Of a stretch of DNA of 64,000 bases, positions 34,865 to 47,279 are shown one piece after another. The stretch spans positions 19,097,576-19,161,575 of the forward strand of contig CM049309.1 of assembly GCA_026874595.1 (NCBI GenBank), written 5' to 3'. Origin of the DNA: Sipunculus nudus (lineage: Eukaryota > Annelida > Sipuncula > Golfingiida > Sipunculidae). Numbering within the stretch: position 1 is the stretch's first letter; the number at the start of each line of letters is the position of its first letter. A model generated the notes under the pieces. That model was not told the origin of the DNA and did no database searches. It saw only the letters and a list, made by a program, of their open reading frames with translations. Position numbers and translations under genes: made by a program.

Positions 34865-37368
34865 AAAAAATATGATTTTGAAATGAGGCACATGCTGGTT
34901 TTGTGTGGTAATAAATATAAGCTGTAATATGAGTTGTTGGTGTTTAGCTTATGTATGATTTCGATAGTATCTTTGGAGACAGGGAAGAGGATTGATTTCA
35001 TTTATTTTATTAACAAATGGAGTGCTATTGTCACACAGATTTTGATTTGGCCATATAACTTATAAGCAGAACATATAATATAAGAGTTTAACTATTTATT
35101 AATATAAAATTTCCAATATTGTCCCAAATATAATTTTTATTAAAAATAATAAGAGAATCGTATGATTTTATAAAATAAAATATAACTGAAATGATTATTG
35201 AAATAATATTAAAGAATATTTTAATGAATGCATTCATGAATACATTTTGAAAGTATTTGCACTGGTATTCATTTACTTTCAGTTTAACCTGAATTCCCAT
35301 TCTTATGCAAGAAATTTTATAATGGAGTACATATTCATATTTGTATTCAAATACATTTGCAAAGTATTTGCACCATGTCTGGTATTTATTCAGTTTTCAC
35401 CAAACAATGATGTTGAGAATACAGAATATACAAAATTCACACATTTAAATAATGATCATAAGTACCTGATTTTATGGCATTTATTCATATTAAAAAAATA
35501 AATGTAATATATTCATTTTGGACTAATTTCACATCAATCTTGATTAATATTATCAACTGCACCTTTGTCTATCATTAATTTCCTTCATATGATCCCTTAT
35601 GATTAGTAATGAATAATATGATTTATTTTTTTATCATTAAAATTGAACTGAAAAACACCATAGGTGACTGCATGGTGTTATTTGGAATATGTGACATTCT
35701 ATCCATTGATACAAGATTCTTATATCATCAGTAACTGCAAGTTAATTTCCTGTTATTATCAACCTACAAATTCCTTTTCTATTTTTCTTTAATTTTTTAT
35801 TAAAAACCAATAAAAATTTATTAATTAATAGTTTATTGTTATGTTGTTGGTTAAAACTACTAGATGAGTTGGGTTGGACACCTTGATCAAAGTTGCTGGC
35901 CATAAGCTGCCTGGCTGCCCCAGTGTATGCCTCATCTCAGGCGTGCATAATTTGCTAAAGGTCAACAAGGTCAACATACAGGTTACACAAGAGGGGCTAG
36001 GGGGAGCCAAGGTCTGACATGGTCTCATAAAAACATTAATAAAAGCTAAAATTTTGGGCCAATTTCTTTCAGTTTTCTAAACTAAAAAGCTGAAATCCTT
36101 ATGTGAGTGTCACAGGAAACAAACGTGCCATGGTCAAAGATGGGCAAAATTTAAGGTACTGATTTTATATTTATACTAATAACTTATAAAATTTGAAAAA
36201 TTCAGAACTAACTTTTGGTATTCAATTGAATCTTGATTAAATAATGTTACATCCCTGACAAAAAATCTCTAGCTTCAGCAATCATCTTGTTAAGGGAGTA
36301 AATATATTTCTTGATTTTTTACAAAGTGCATCATGTTGGGGCCCATAACTTAAAACAATAACGCAATACTGACATCATTTCTGGCATGTGCATAGAGAAT
36401 GTATAGAAAAATAAGTATATTATATATGATTAAAGTCAGTTCAGTGGTTTTGATATTAGCCAGTCTTGAAGTGTAACAAAGGGTTTTTAATGGAAAAATG
36501 AAGTTTTTCATTAATATCTCGAAGGTATTAAGTTCTAGTGACCAAATTCTTGGCATGGTAGGGGATTTTGGAGACATCTAACTGTATGCCATCTAACTGA
36601 GAGCTAAAGCTGGGGAGCTGAGCTCTTGCAAACTGCATAACACTAGCTTGATGTAAACAATATGTTACATGGTGCTTGAAAACTTGAATAAAATCTACAA
36701 TTTTTGATCAACTGGTTTCAAATATTTGGTGTAACAGACAAAATGCTAACAAAAACATGCTGTGAAAATTAAATCCACAGTACTTCGGGGAAAAAACGTG
36801 CCATGGTCAAAGTTGGGCAAAATTATAGGTGCCAATTTTTTTATTTTTGTTAATATTTTAAAAAATTCAAAAGATTTTGATCTAAATTTGGGTATACAAT
36901 TTAATTTTGATTAATTAAAGTTATATAACTGGAAAAAAGTCCATAGCTTTAACAAGTTTTGTGTTAAGTGATCAAATATCTTTCCTGATTTTTTACAAAA
37001 TGCATTATGTTTGGGCCCATAACTTTCTTAAATTATATAATACAGACATAATTTCTAGCATGTACATAGGTACTATATAGATGAATATTTATGGTAAATA
37101 TGAGGAAAAACAGATGAGTTGTTTTGATGTTAGGCAGTACTGAAGTGTGAAAATAGGTTTTTAATAAAAAAATTGAGGTTTTTCCTTAATTTCTCAAAGG
37201 AACGAAGTCGCAAAGACCCAGTTTTCAGCTTGGTAGGAGATCTTGGGGACATCTAACATTATGCCAAATTATGGATTCCTAGGTCTTACGGTTTCAAAAT
37301 GTGCCACATCTACAGACAGACGGACGGATGACGGACAATGGACCACTACTATAGCTCAGATGACTTAC
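34865..37368 (+). mobile_element. Helitron-like element, family B, copy 1 (right end truncated)
   Basis: Starting at the A-run after array K, the sequence (GAAATGAGGCACATGCTGGT onward) follows 40570-43080 base for base with scattered differences for about 2.5 kb. It includes two tandem ~680-bp modules (36010-36600 and 36640-37330). It stops inside the terminal hairpin: GCTCAGATGACTTA at about 37355 is followed by unrelated DNA. The left terminal ~45 bp seen in copy 2 are missing or lie beyond array K. Confidence 0.7.
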
Positions 37369-37477
37369 ATGTGTTTTCCAACCATGAGAAAGTCTCAAGT
37401 CTATACAACCATGGACTACCACAATTCTAAAGCATTGGATGTCTGGCACCTGACATTCATAAGAATTTGTGGAAAAG

Positions 37478-37790
37478 CCTCCCCCAGGAGGTTATGTGTC
37501 CATACTCAATTGTGTGTTTGCTTGCAATCATGAACAAAATCTCATGAAATTTTCATGGCATTTTGGAAATGGGCCAATAAAGAATTGATTAGATTTTGGT
37601 GATCAGGTTTAAGGAATGTCATTAAGGAATATTCATAAATATACATTCACTAATGCACAAATGAAACTGGGAATATTGGCTGAATGAGTGAATGCAAACA
37701 AAGGATGGGGAGCATCCCACAATAGAGACCCCCAAAATGTTGGAGGCTTGCCTTCCTTAGAAGGCAGATTTCTAATTAAATTATACTTTA
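37478..37790 (+). mobile_element. Copy 2 of the dispersed short repeat at 10090-10445
   Basis: Begins CCTCCCCCAGGAGGTTATGT, then GTGTGTTTGC, AATCTCATGAAATTTTCA, TATTCATAAATATACATTCA and TTTCTAATTAAATTATAC. Order and spacing match copy 1. CCTCCCCCAGGAGG is itself an imperfect palindrome at the start of the element. Confidence 0.65.
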
Positions 37791-38040
37791 AACTACAACA
37801 GCCAAACAGGGGGAATTAACATGAAAGATGAAACACAGAAGAAACACCAAAATAATTGTTTGAGGTGGTCATTAAACCAAGGTGGTTGTTAAGCCAGGTT
37901 TTACGTACTGTAAAATATTGCACTGCTTTAGAGCAGAATATGTATTAAATTTACCGAACATGGAAGGTCATGACAGGAAAGCTCAGTGGGAGTTTTTACA
38001 CCATGGTGACAGGCTTATGACCAGTAAGAGGTGGTTAGAT

Positions 38041-39320
38041 TAAATCACTCCTGCGTGAGAATCAGTCAGAGTACACACAGTCAGCCTGTCATGCTAGATC
38101 TGCAGTAAATATCATTTATAGCCAAATATCACTGGGCATGCTCTTCAGTAATGGGTATAAACTGTACGGTACACTCCTGTGGGTTTAATTATTTCAGTGT
38201 GAAGCTCGGATCAGTTATCAAGATGAAGACCCTCCATGGCCTTGTCATCCCTGCATAATGGACTGGCTCCCATTCCACATCAATGGTTTCAAAACTTCAC
38301 AGGTTTCGGGGAATTTCTCATTTCATCGTCAACCTTTTATCTTTCACCTCATCCCTACTGCCAATGTACAGTACAAGCTCTGGCAGACTGAAAATCACAG
38401 GCCCCACACAAACTGAATCCCGCCAATTGTTTCATTCATCTGCTTGGCTGATTACAAAAAAATCCTAGGTGGCCAAAACCATTATTTCCTATCGAGCAGG
38501 CTCCATCAATAGCCCAAGAGCAGCTCGGCTGAAGCACTGGAGGCTCCCTGGCACCTGGTCGGCCTGTGATGTGAATGTGGCGAGATTGAGTTAGCATCGA
38601 AATGTGATGAGGTCAATCAGATGTTAAGGATACCATAAAACATGCCCTCTTACACAACAGACTATCATCAATTTCTGTTACTTTACAAGCTTCACTCAAA
38701 TTCATTGATGGTAGCCTGTAAAACAGCAGATTTGAGGCCTAAGTGGAATTTATTTCATTTATGGCAGCCAGGGCTTGAGCGTTTCTAATCTGGGCCTGAT
38801 GGCCCTCTGAGACTTGACTGATGTGATATATGGCCCTTAAATCACATCGATGGTTAATGCGAGATAAAATTCTCTCTTCTGAAGTAATTTGCAGGAAAGT
38901 AAAATACTCTACCACACACTTTGCTATTAAATACTGGCCTTGTTTCATGGGGCTGTTATTAAGGAGCCAATCTGAATATGCTTATAATAATTTGAACATT
39001 GCGCCTTCTTGTCTGCCTGTAATAGTTTCCAATTACAGTTCGGCACCCTTTGGGACTGATGCTTTAACACTCCGCTGCTATAAGAAATCTCATCATTTTT
39101 TTTAACAATCCCACAATGCATCTCACCCCATTAGAAAACAGGATTTAAACCAGAATTACCACAAGGTTGGGGGAACCCTAGACTGATTTAATTAAATCAA
39201 ATCATGAGGATTTGGTTATTGGCTTTGTGAAAGATTTATACTCATTTAAATCCTTGTTATTAGCAGTAGTTCCATTTAGATTGCTGTGGTAACCCAGAAA
39301 ATTTGTGGAGCTGAGACATG
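38041..39320. promoter_or_regulatory. Candidate conserved non-coding (enhancer-like) block
   Basis: A repeat-free island of about 1.3 kb with balanced composition and many homeodomain-type cores (for example CTATTAAATACTGG, GTTATTAAGG, CTTATAATAATTTG, TTTAATTAAATC), in contrast to the repeat-filled DNA around it. Open frames on both strands (38283-38468 plus, 38739-38948 minus, 38830-39105 plus) overlap and show no splice or start context. This is inference from composition; conservation between species would decide it. Confidence 0.35.
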
Positions 39321-40162
39321 CCATGCATTACCACAGAATTCTATAGTACCGGAAACATTTGACGTAAGAATGGAAGGCTAAATATATTTATAAATTGCTC
39401 ATAATGAAAAGAACATGTACACCAGTATACCAATAAATATATTTATCTCTGTAAAGGGTTGGTTAAAAATAATGTTTGCAATTCAATTTTTTTTTTGTAG
39501 GTTTGTTGTACAAGATTACTCAGATGTAGGGCGTAGAATTTTAAGGAGCGATTGATTAAGAAAATAGGAAAATAAGAATATGGTCAATTCTGAGTTCATT
39601 TCTATATATTGTCATCAAGTCATTAAGGCAGAATAAATATTTCTGTATAGATAGCCTCAACCAATTAACCTCCCTGCCAACCTTAATTTCACACCAAAAG
39701 TCCAACCATTAAGTCTCATGAAAAATTGAAATTAATGTACCTCTAGCTTGCTGGATGGTTCAGTCAATCAGATATAGTGCATTAGTAGTAATGGAGAAGT
39801 ATCACATAAAACATCTAAGATGGCCTTTCTCAACCCCTGATCTTCCCTTCAAAACACCCTCATAGAGGTCTCATAAAATGGATGTTCAGTCAGCTGACTG
39901 GATCAGTGGTAAGGTGGTTCTCAAACTTTGAAAGTGGAAATGAAACATGGGAAACATGGATAAAATCTCGGATGGCCTTTCTCAATTCATATTCACTCTC
40001 AAAGGGGGCCTCAAAACTACTAATTTTCTACTGCAAGATTTCTATGGTCATTTTGGTCACTTCCGATTCCACCTCCAGAATTATTATTGGTGTCATAAAT
40101 GATAAAAAGAAGGAACAGTAGGTTAGAAATCAGCCGTTTTTTTTGTTCTGTCATCACATCTC

Positions 40163-43100
40163 AACTAGATGTGTCGGAATGACACGAATGCCCCCGCCTG
40201 GGGCAAATTAGAAACATTTGATAAATTTTGTAAATTTTTTTAAGTTCAGGAGGTGTCGTTTGGTCAAAAGTAGGTCAACGGGGACGAAACGCGAACTCGA
40301 TCTGTAACTGGTCATTATCTGGCCACACATAAAAAATCAGGGTGGTATCTGCAGGCATTGCGGGAAAAAAGTCCGTACATATGCATTTGTTATGAAAATT
40401 ACTATTTTTCATGATACTTTCTATATTCAGGAGCAGTCAAGGTCAAAAGTAGGTCAACTGGGACAAAACAAGAACTTGATCTGTAGATGGTTATTATCTG
40501 CCCACACAACAACAAGGGACCTATGGGTCCAGACGCTCAGCTGTTATATATGATAAAAAAATATTATTTAGAAATGAGGCACATGCTGGTTTTGTGTGGT
40601 AATAAATATAAGCTGTATTAATAATGAGTTGTTGTTTAGCTTATGTATGATTTTGATAGTACCTTTGGAGACAGGGCAGAGGATTGATTTAATTTATTTT
40701 ATTAACAAATGGAGTACTATTGTCACACAGATTTTGACTTGGCCATATAACTTATAAGCAGGACATATAATATAAGAGTTTAACTATTTATTAAAAAAAA
40801 TTACAAATATTGTCCCAAATATAATTTTTATTAAAAATAATAAGAGAATCATATGATTTTTTAAAAAGAAATATAACTGAAATGATTATTAAAATAATAT
40901 TAAAGAATATATTCATGAATGCATTCATGAATACATTTTGAAATTATTTGCACGAGTATTCATATACTTTCATTTTTACCTGAATTCCCATTCTTTATGC
41001 AAGAAATTTTATAATGGAGTACATAATCATATATGTATTTAAATACAATTACTAAGTATTCGCACCATGTCTGGTATTTATTCAGTTTTCACCAAACAAT
41101 GATGTTGAGAATCCAGAATATACAAAATTCACACATTTAAATAATGATCATAAGTACCTGGTTTTATGGCTTTTATTTATATTAAAAAATAACTAAAAAT
41201 TCATTTTGGACTAATTTCACATCAATGTACACACTAGACACAGTAGGAATCTAGATTAATATTATCAACTGCATCTTTGTCTATCATTAATTTCTTTCAT
41301 ATGATCCCAAATGATTAGTAATGAATAATATGATTTACTTCTTTATCATTAAAATTGAACTGAAAAATGCCATAGGAGACTGCATGGTGTTATTTGGAAT
41401 ACATGACATTCTACCCATCGATACAAGATTCTTATATCATCAGTAACTTCAAGTTAATTTCCTGTTATTATAAACTAACAAATTCCTTTTCTATTTTTCT
41501 TTAATTTGTTATTAAAAACCAATAAAAATTTATTAATTTATTGTTTATTGTTATGTTGTTGGTTAAAACTACTAGATGAGTTGGGTTGGACACCTGGATC
41601 AACTGTGGCTGGCCATAAGCTGCCTGGAATCCGTGTATGCCTCGCCTCAAGCATGCATAATACAGGTGACTCAAGAGGGGCTGGAGAGAGCCAAAGTCTG
41701 ACAGGGTCTCATAAAAAACATTAATAAAAGCTACAATTTTTGGCCAATTTCTTTCAGCTTTCTAAACTAAAAAGCTGAAATCCTTATGTGTGCATGATAT
41801 GAAATTATATCAACAGTGCTCACGGGAAACAAACGTGCCATGGTCAGTTGGGCAAAATTTCAGTTACTAATTTTACATTTATACTAATAACTTATCAAAT
41901 TTGAAAAATGCAGAAATAATTTTGGGTATTCAATTGAATCTTGATTAAATAATGTTACATCCCTGACAAAAAATCTCTAGCTTCAGCAATCCCCTTGTTA
42001 AGGGAGTATATAAATATATTTCTTGATTTTTTACAAAGTGCATTATGTTTGGGCCCATAACTTAAAACAATTACGCAATACTGACATCATTCTGGCATGT
42101 GCATAGAGAATGAAAATTATGTATATTATTTATGATTAAAGTCAGATCAGTGGTTTTGATATTAGGCAGTCTTGAAGTGTAACAATGGGTTTTTAATGGA
42201 AAAATGAAGTTTTTCATTAATATCTCGAAGGTATTAAGTCCTACTGACCAAATTCTTGGCATGGTAGGGGATTTTGGAGACATCTAACTGTATGCCGAAT
42301 TTAAGGAACTTAGAGCTGAAGCTGGGAAGCTGAGCTCTTGCAAACTGCATAACACTAGCTTGGTGTAAACAATATGTTACATGGTGCTTGAAAACTTGAA
42401 TAAAATCTAGTTTTGATCAACTGGTTTCAAATTTTTGGTGTTAACAGTTGAAATGCTAACAAAAACATGCTGTGAAAATTAAATCCACAGCACTTACAGG
42501 AAAAAAACGTGCCATGGTTAAATTTGGGCAAAATTTAAGGTACCAATTTTTTATTTTTATTAATATTTTAAAAAATTCAAAAGATTTTCATCTAATTTTG
42601 GGTATACAATTTTATTTTGATTAATTTAAGTTATATTACTGGAAAAAAGGTCCATAGCCTTAACAAGTTTTGTGTTAAGTGATCAAATATCTTTCCTGAT
42701 TTTTTACAAAATGCATTATGTTTGGGCCCATAACTTTTTTAAATTAAATAATACAGACATAATTTCTGGCATGTACATAGGAACTCTATAGAGGAATATT
42801 TATGGTAAATATGAGGAAAAACAGATCAGTGGTTTTGATATTAGGCGGTCCTGAAGTGTGAAAATAGGTTTTTAATAAAAAAATTGAGGTTTTTCCTTAA
42901 TTTCTCAAAGAAACGAAGTTGCAAAGACCCAGTTTTCGGCTTGGTAGGAGATCTTGGGGACATCTAACATTATGCCGAATTTTGGATTTCTAGGTCTTAC
43001 GGTTTCAAAACGTGCCACATCTACGGACGGACGGACGGACAGACGGACGGACAACAGACAATGGACCACGACTATAGCTCAGATGACTTATAGTCAGCTG

Positions 43101-43427
43101 AGCTAAAAATCAGGCCCGTATCTGCAGTCATTGCGAAAAAAAGTCTGTACATGTGCACTTGTCATGAAAATTCATATTTTCTATGAAATTTTCTATGTTA
43201 GGGCACCGTCAAACAGTCAAAATAGGTCAACTGGGACAAAATGTGAACTCAATCTGTAACTGGTCATTATCTGCCCACGCACCAAAAATCAGGCCAATAT
43301 CTGCAGGCATTGCGAAAAAAAGTCTGTACATGTGTATTTGTCATGAAAATTTCTATTTTTCATGAAATTTTCTATGTTCAGGAGCCGTAAAATGGTCAAA
43401 AGTGGGTCAACTGGGATGAAACGGCCA
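40163..43427 (+). mobile_element. Helitron-like element, family D, copy 2, split by family B
   Basis: Left part 40163-40510: AACTAGAT, hairpin GTGTC/GACAC (40171-40185), ATGCCCCCGCC (40188-40198). The right part resumes at 43105 and runs to about 43427, where it breaks off before the terminal hairpin. The reading CCCACACAAC | AAAAATCAGGCC across the insertion matches the unbroken CCCACGCACCAAAAATCAGG at 43273-43292 in its own tandem body. Confidence 0.65.
40511..43104 (+). mobile_element. Helitron-like element, family B, copy 2, complete, 2.59 kb
   Basis: The left end is AACAAGGGACCTATGGGTCC followed by GCTCAGCTG. The right end has (GGAC)n (43024-43050) and the 14-bp hairpin closing with TCAGCTGAGC (43094-43103). 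It has two tandem ~680-bp modules (41690-42310, 42350-43030). It is inserted cleanly into family D next to an A-run and shares about 2.5 kb with 34865-37368. There is no transposase; the longest open frames are about 70 codons and are repeat-derived. Confidence 0.72.
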
Positions 43428-43904
43428 AGAAAAATTGGCTTCAAAATTCAGTGAATGAGAGGACAGCTTCAAATAAGACAAGTGAAATGGGCCTTAAGTC
43501 AGCTGTGTGCATGGTTCAGCAGTAAGATAGTTCATCTGCTGAGACAGCATACATGAAATAAGAGAATCACGGAAAAGATCAGATGACTATGCATTCTTAT
43601 TCCCATATCTTCACTTCACATCCATTTAAGAAAGTCTCATTAAACAAGTCTTCAGTGAGGTAACTGGCTCAGTAGTAAGTTCATCTTTTGGATAGTTCAA
43701 CAGCTGATAAAGTAGAAATGGATCATGTAAAAGAAAGCCTTTCTCAATCCCTTTTCTTCCCTTCAATGCACTTGCAAATAAATCTCATAAGATGGGCCTT
43801 AAGGAGACTGGTATGTTCGATGATTTTCATTTGATAGGAGCAAGAAAATCAGACAGCATTTCTCAATCCCCTCATCTTCACCTCATATCAACCAGAACAA
43901 ACAT

Positions 43905-44280
43905 GCATAATACACCCGTCGTGTATCTGGTGACTTCTCACCTGATTAAATATGAGTGAATTTTTATGAGAAGGTGATTTAGGTGAGAAACTCTATTGAT
44001 TAATATGTATAATGAGTTTCATGAAAATCCATAGGATTTTTGGTTAGTCACCAAGGTGCCTTCAAAGTGCGGTGACCTCTGACTTATAAAGTATGTGTGG
44101 ATGTTACCCATAAGTTACCTGAGTCGAGATAATCTGTTGGTAAGTAGTTATGGTGAGTTTCGTGAAAATTCTTGAAAGCCCCAGTAAGGTATCAGGATAA
44201 CACTATAAGTTAATAGATGGATGGACAGTTGGATGGACTATAAGGTATAACATAATACTCCCGTCATATGACAAGCGTAT
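43905..44280. mobile_element. Dispersed element fragment, family E
   Basis: CATGCATAATACACCCGTCG opens and CATAATACTCCCGTCATATG closes the segment. A GGAT/GGAC tract (44215-44240) lies before the end and GTCATATGAC is a palindrome at 44264. The body (GGTGACCTCTGAC, GTGTGGATG, GAGTTTCATGAAAATCC) is shared with 58345-58600. The layout resembles the HINE families but termini are less certain. Confidence 0.45.
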
Positions 44281-44410
44281 TTAAACTAAAAAGATACCTT
44301 AAGTCATATGTTTGGTTCAGCTGTAACATTATCCTCTGGACAAGACAAAAGAAATGGAGTAAAAGAATCACAGACAAGAACTGTTAGAAAATGGAAGTAC
44401 AAGAACTCTG

Positions 44411-45526
44411 CAACAGTAATTAATTCAACCAGAAGGCAAATGATAAACTTACTTCCTTATTAAATGTTTTAATAATGTGCTGTTTTAGGAACTATTGGCA
44501 TTAAGATTGGTGTCTCAAACAGGTCATAAAGCTACCTTCCAGTAAATCATGGATTTAATAATGTACATTTAAGATCTTTTTAGCAGTAGAATTGGTGCTG
44601 AATGGTACGTCATAAACCTACTTTCTTCAACCTGCTGTTGATGTAATTTAATTAAGTATCACTTCAGACTTGCACCTCTTGAAAACACACTTCCTTTTAG
44701 GTATATTACCAGGGCCATATATTGATTTCTAGTTTCATAAATCTAATTTAAATATAACACTAGCTATCTTCATACAAGGTATGAAAACATTGTGTGTTAT
44801 ATTTGTAGCAAAAGTTAACAAACACATTCAACGAGACAATTTTTAAGCAAGACTCAAAAACACAAGTATAATAGACTAATCAGTGATGTACATAAGACAT
44901 GTCTGCATTCATCACAAAATGTTATGGCAGTTTTGTCACTTATTCAGTACCAAAGAAACAAAAAATATGTTTTATATCTGTTTTACATGACACAATAATA
45001 CATATAATTTGCGAAATCTTACTTCCCACGTTTTAGTCATTTACACCAGAATTGGAACTGATTGTTGTTGCACTTTAGTTTCTTCTCATGTCATTTTCAG
45101 TGAAAGTTCTGTACACTTTTTTGCCTTTTTACCTTCACCAGGCAAGTTAAATACTTTTTGAGTTGTCTGATCACATTTACATACCATTGAAAACAGGCCC
45201 AATATAATAAAACTTCCAGTTAATCCTGGGATTTTTGGGATAAATAATGGTGGTGTGTAACATAAAATTATGAAAGTTGATTTTTCTTGTATTTTACCAT
45301 GATAATCAGGGTCCATAGGTCAAAGCACTACGCAGAGGCTGTCCATCACATGTAACAAAGAGACCATCAATAAAAAAAATAAAATGAAAGGTCTACTACT
45401 GGTATTGTTCTAGTGGCATTTTGCCTCTATCACAGAGGAGATTGAGTCTTTTGAGATATCAGAGAGGATTGCACAGGATTGTCAAGGACCACACTAATTA
45501 CTTGTGAGGATGCAATATTTTCCTCA
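44411..45526. other. Single-copy sequence with a short minus-strand open frame
   Basis: 45086-45316 (minus, 76 codons) contains a hydrophobic stretch, GLTGSFIILGLFSMV, followed by a Lys-rich tail. GAAG|GTAAAAAG within it could be a donor. There is no convincing start context or upstream acceptor. I regard it as possible but unsupported. Confidence 0.25.
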
Positions 45527-45634
45527 TTTTTGGCAATGCCTCATGGTTTTTGGCTATGCCTCATGTTATTTTGGCAATGCCTCATGGTTTTTGGCAATGC
45601 CTCATGGTTTTTGGCAATGCCTCATGGTTTTAAA
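45527..45634. repeat. 20-bp tandem repeat, five units
   Basis: TTTTTGGCAATGCCTCATGG is repeated five times with minor changes (GGCTATGCC in the second unit, TTATTTTGG before the third). High similarity suggests recent expansion. Confidence 0.9.
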
Positions 45635-46313
45635 GTGCATTGTTACTTAAAATATTAACAACACTCACCATAAGATGTTGATGTGTACTTTCTAACAATA
45701 CCAATTCATGTGGGAAAAACATTCCTTTATTACTCAGGGTATTGGTAAATCTCCCTGTATGTTTGTTGAATTTCTGACTGCACAATCATTCCTCCTAAGG
45801 ATTATATGGGGCTGTCGGCAGGTCATCCGAGTGCAGGAAACAGATGGCAGTTTCCACTGAGATGAGATTAATGCTTTGGTTTGCACATGTACTGGTTTTG
45901 GTTAATCCCTAAATCATCAGACAATTATAAGATCACTGCCTGTTTACAGAGATTGAATGGATGACCACTACAGTGAAGTTCTCCATATGACTGGGATCAC
46001 AACTCAAGTAGGCCTACCAGTCCAGTATAAATGCCCACTGGACCATGTGTTCACGGCTAGAATAGTTTTGAACAATAGTTTGTCTTGTCAATCCAGTTCA
46101 TATCTATGTACAGTTAAGAGCTGTTAAACTTACAAGGACTCCCCATGTTGGGGGCTAACCTTGGTAAAATAATGGTATACCTGACAATCAAACTGGGGAT
46201 ACAATTAACAGGTATAGAAACACGATATATATATATAGTTAACCTTGACATGGCAAGTGAAGCTGATTTTTAAGGTAAATACCTGAGGCTAGTTGGTGTC
46301 ATCCCATATGGAT
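45635..46313. other. Single-copy sequence, nothing recognised
   Basis: No repeat or exon features supported. Confidence 0.4.
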
Positions 46314-46638
46314 GGGTTTCATATAGACGGGTCTGATTTTTTTTATCCCATCTTGATGGGTCCCAGTCCGACGGGTCCCAGTTGGATGGGTCCCAGTCAG
46401 ACGCTCTATCAATAACGTATGGGTTTAATACACGAAGGCTATAATACATGCATTTTTATATTATATATAGTAATATGAATGAATATATGAAAATATCAAG
46501 CAGTTTGAAACGTCCTGAAGGATGAACAGGCTTATTCGCATATAGACCACCCGGCTATTTGGCGACGCGTTACTTTGTCTCGTTTTATTATCACTTACAT
46601 TGCAATATCTAGGGTATTTTGCTGTATTTTTTCTTATT

Positions 46639-46658
46639 ATATATATATATATATATAT

Positions 46659-46732
<74 letters not shown>
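46639..46732. repeat. (AT)n microsatellite
   Basis: AT dinucleotide run interrupted twice by AAA, inside FB1. Confidence 0.95.
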
Positions 46733-46734
<2 letters not shown>

Positions 46735-47219
46735 CATTTTAATTGTATATATGATAATACAAAAAATTTGCAAAGCCATGAAAGATTAACGGCCTATTTA
46801 CATAGAACACCCTGCTAACTGGCGACATAAAATGCAATAATTAAAACGTCATGTATTTGGCATCGTTGAAGTCTATATTGAATTTATTTATTGGAACAAT
46901 AATTTATGAGATGTTATCTTAAAAGAAATGCAGTTCATAATTTTTTATGGAACGTGTACAGAGCTTAAATAATTATTGCTTGCTTGTGACATCAATAAAA
47001 TCAGAATTGTCCTTATTTGAAAGCCGAGTTACGTGGTCAATCAATAAAATATGAGTTATATATTTCATATGTTACATATGTTTCTTTCATAAATAGCCTT
47101 TGGTTATTGAATTCAATGCTTCTTTACTCACAGGTGTAGGTTATCCTACACTGCCTATTATTTTAGTATTAAATTCAATAATTCTTTACGGATTTGTATC
47201 GTACGCCTTTCATTTTAGT

Positions 47220-47279
47220 TGATAGATAGATAGAGCGATAGATAAATAGATAGACAGACAGACAGATAGATAGATAGAT
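47220..47279. repeat. (GATA/GACA)n microsatellite
   Basis: Runs of ATAGATAGATAG with an ACAGACAGACAG centre, inside FB1. Confidence 0.95.

Larger units (their letters stand above)
39740..44410. repeat. Old degenerate ~140-160-bp tandem repeat J, interrupted by other elements
   Basis: Phrases such as GGTTCAGTNGTAAG, GATGGCCTTTCTCAA, CTTCCCTTCAA and CTCATAAAATGG recur at 39758, 39900, 43505 and 43668, and weakly near 44310. The array is split by family D copy 2 (which contains B copy 2) and by the E fragment at 43905-44280. Units are strongly diverged. Confidence 0.55.

Noticed and set aside
45086-45316. 76-codon minus frame with a hydrophobic segment considered as a small membrane protein
   Set aside because: No start context or acceptor, and composition alone is not enough; kept only as a note in the region entry.
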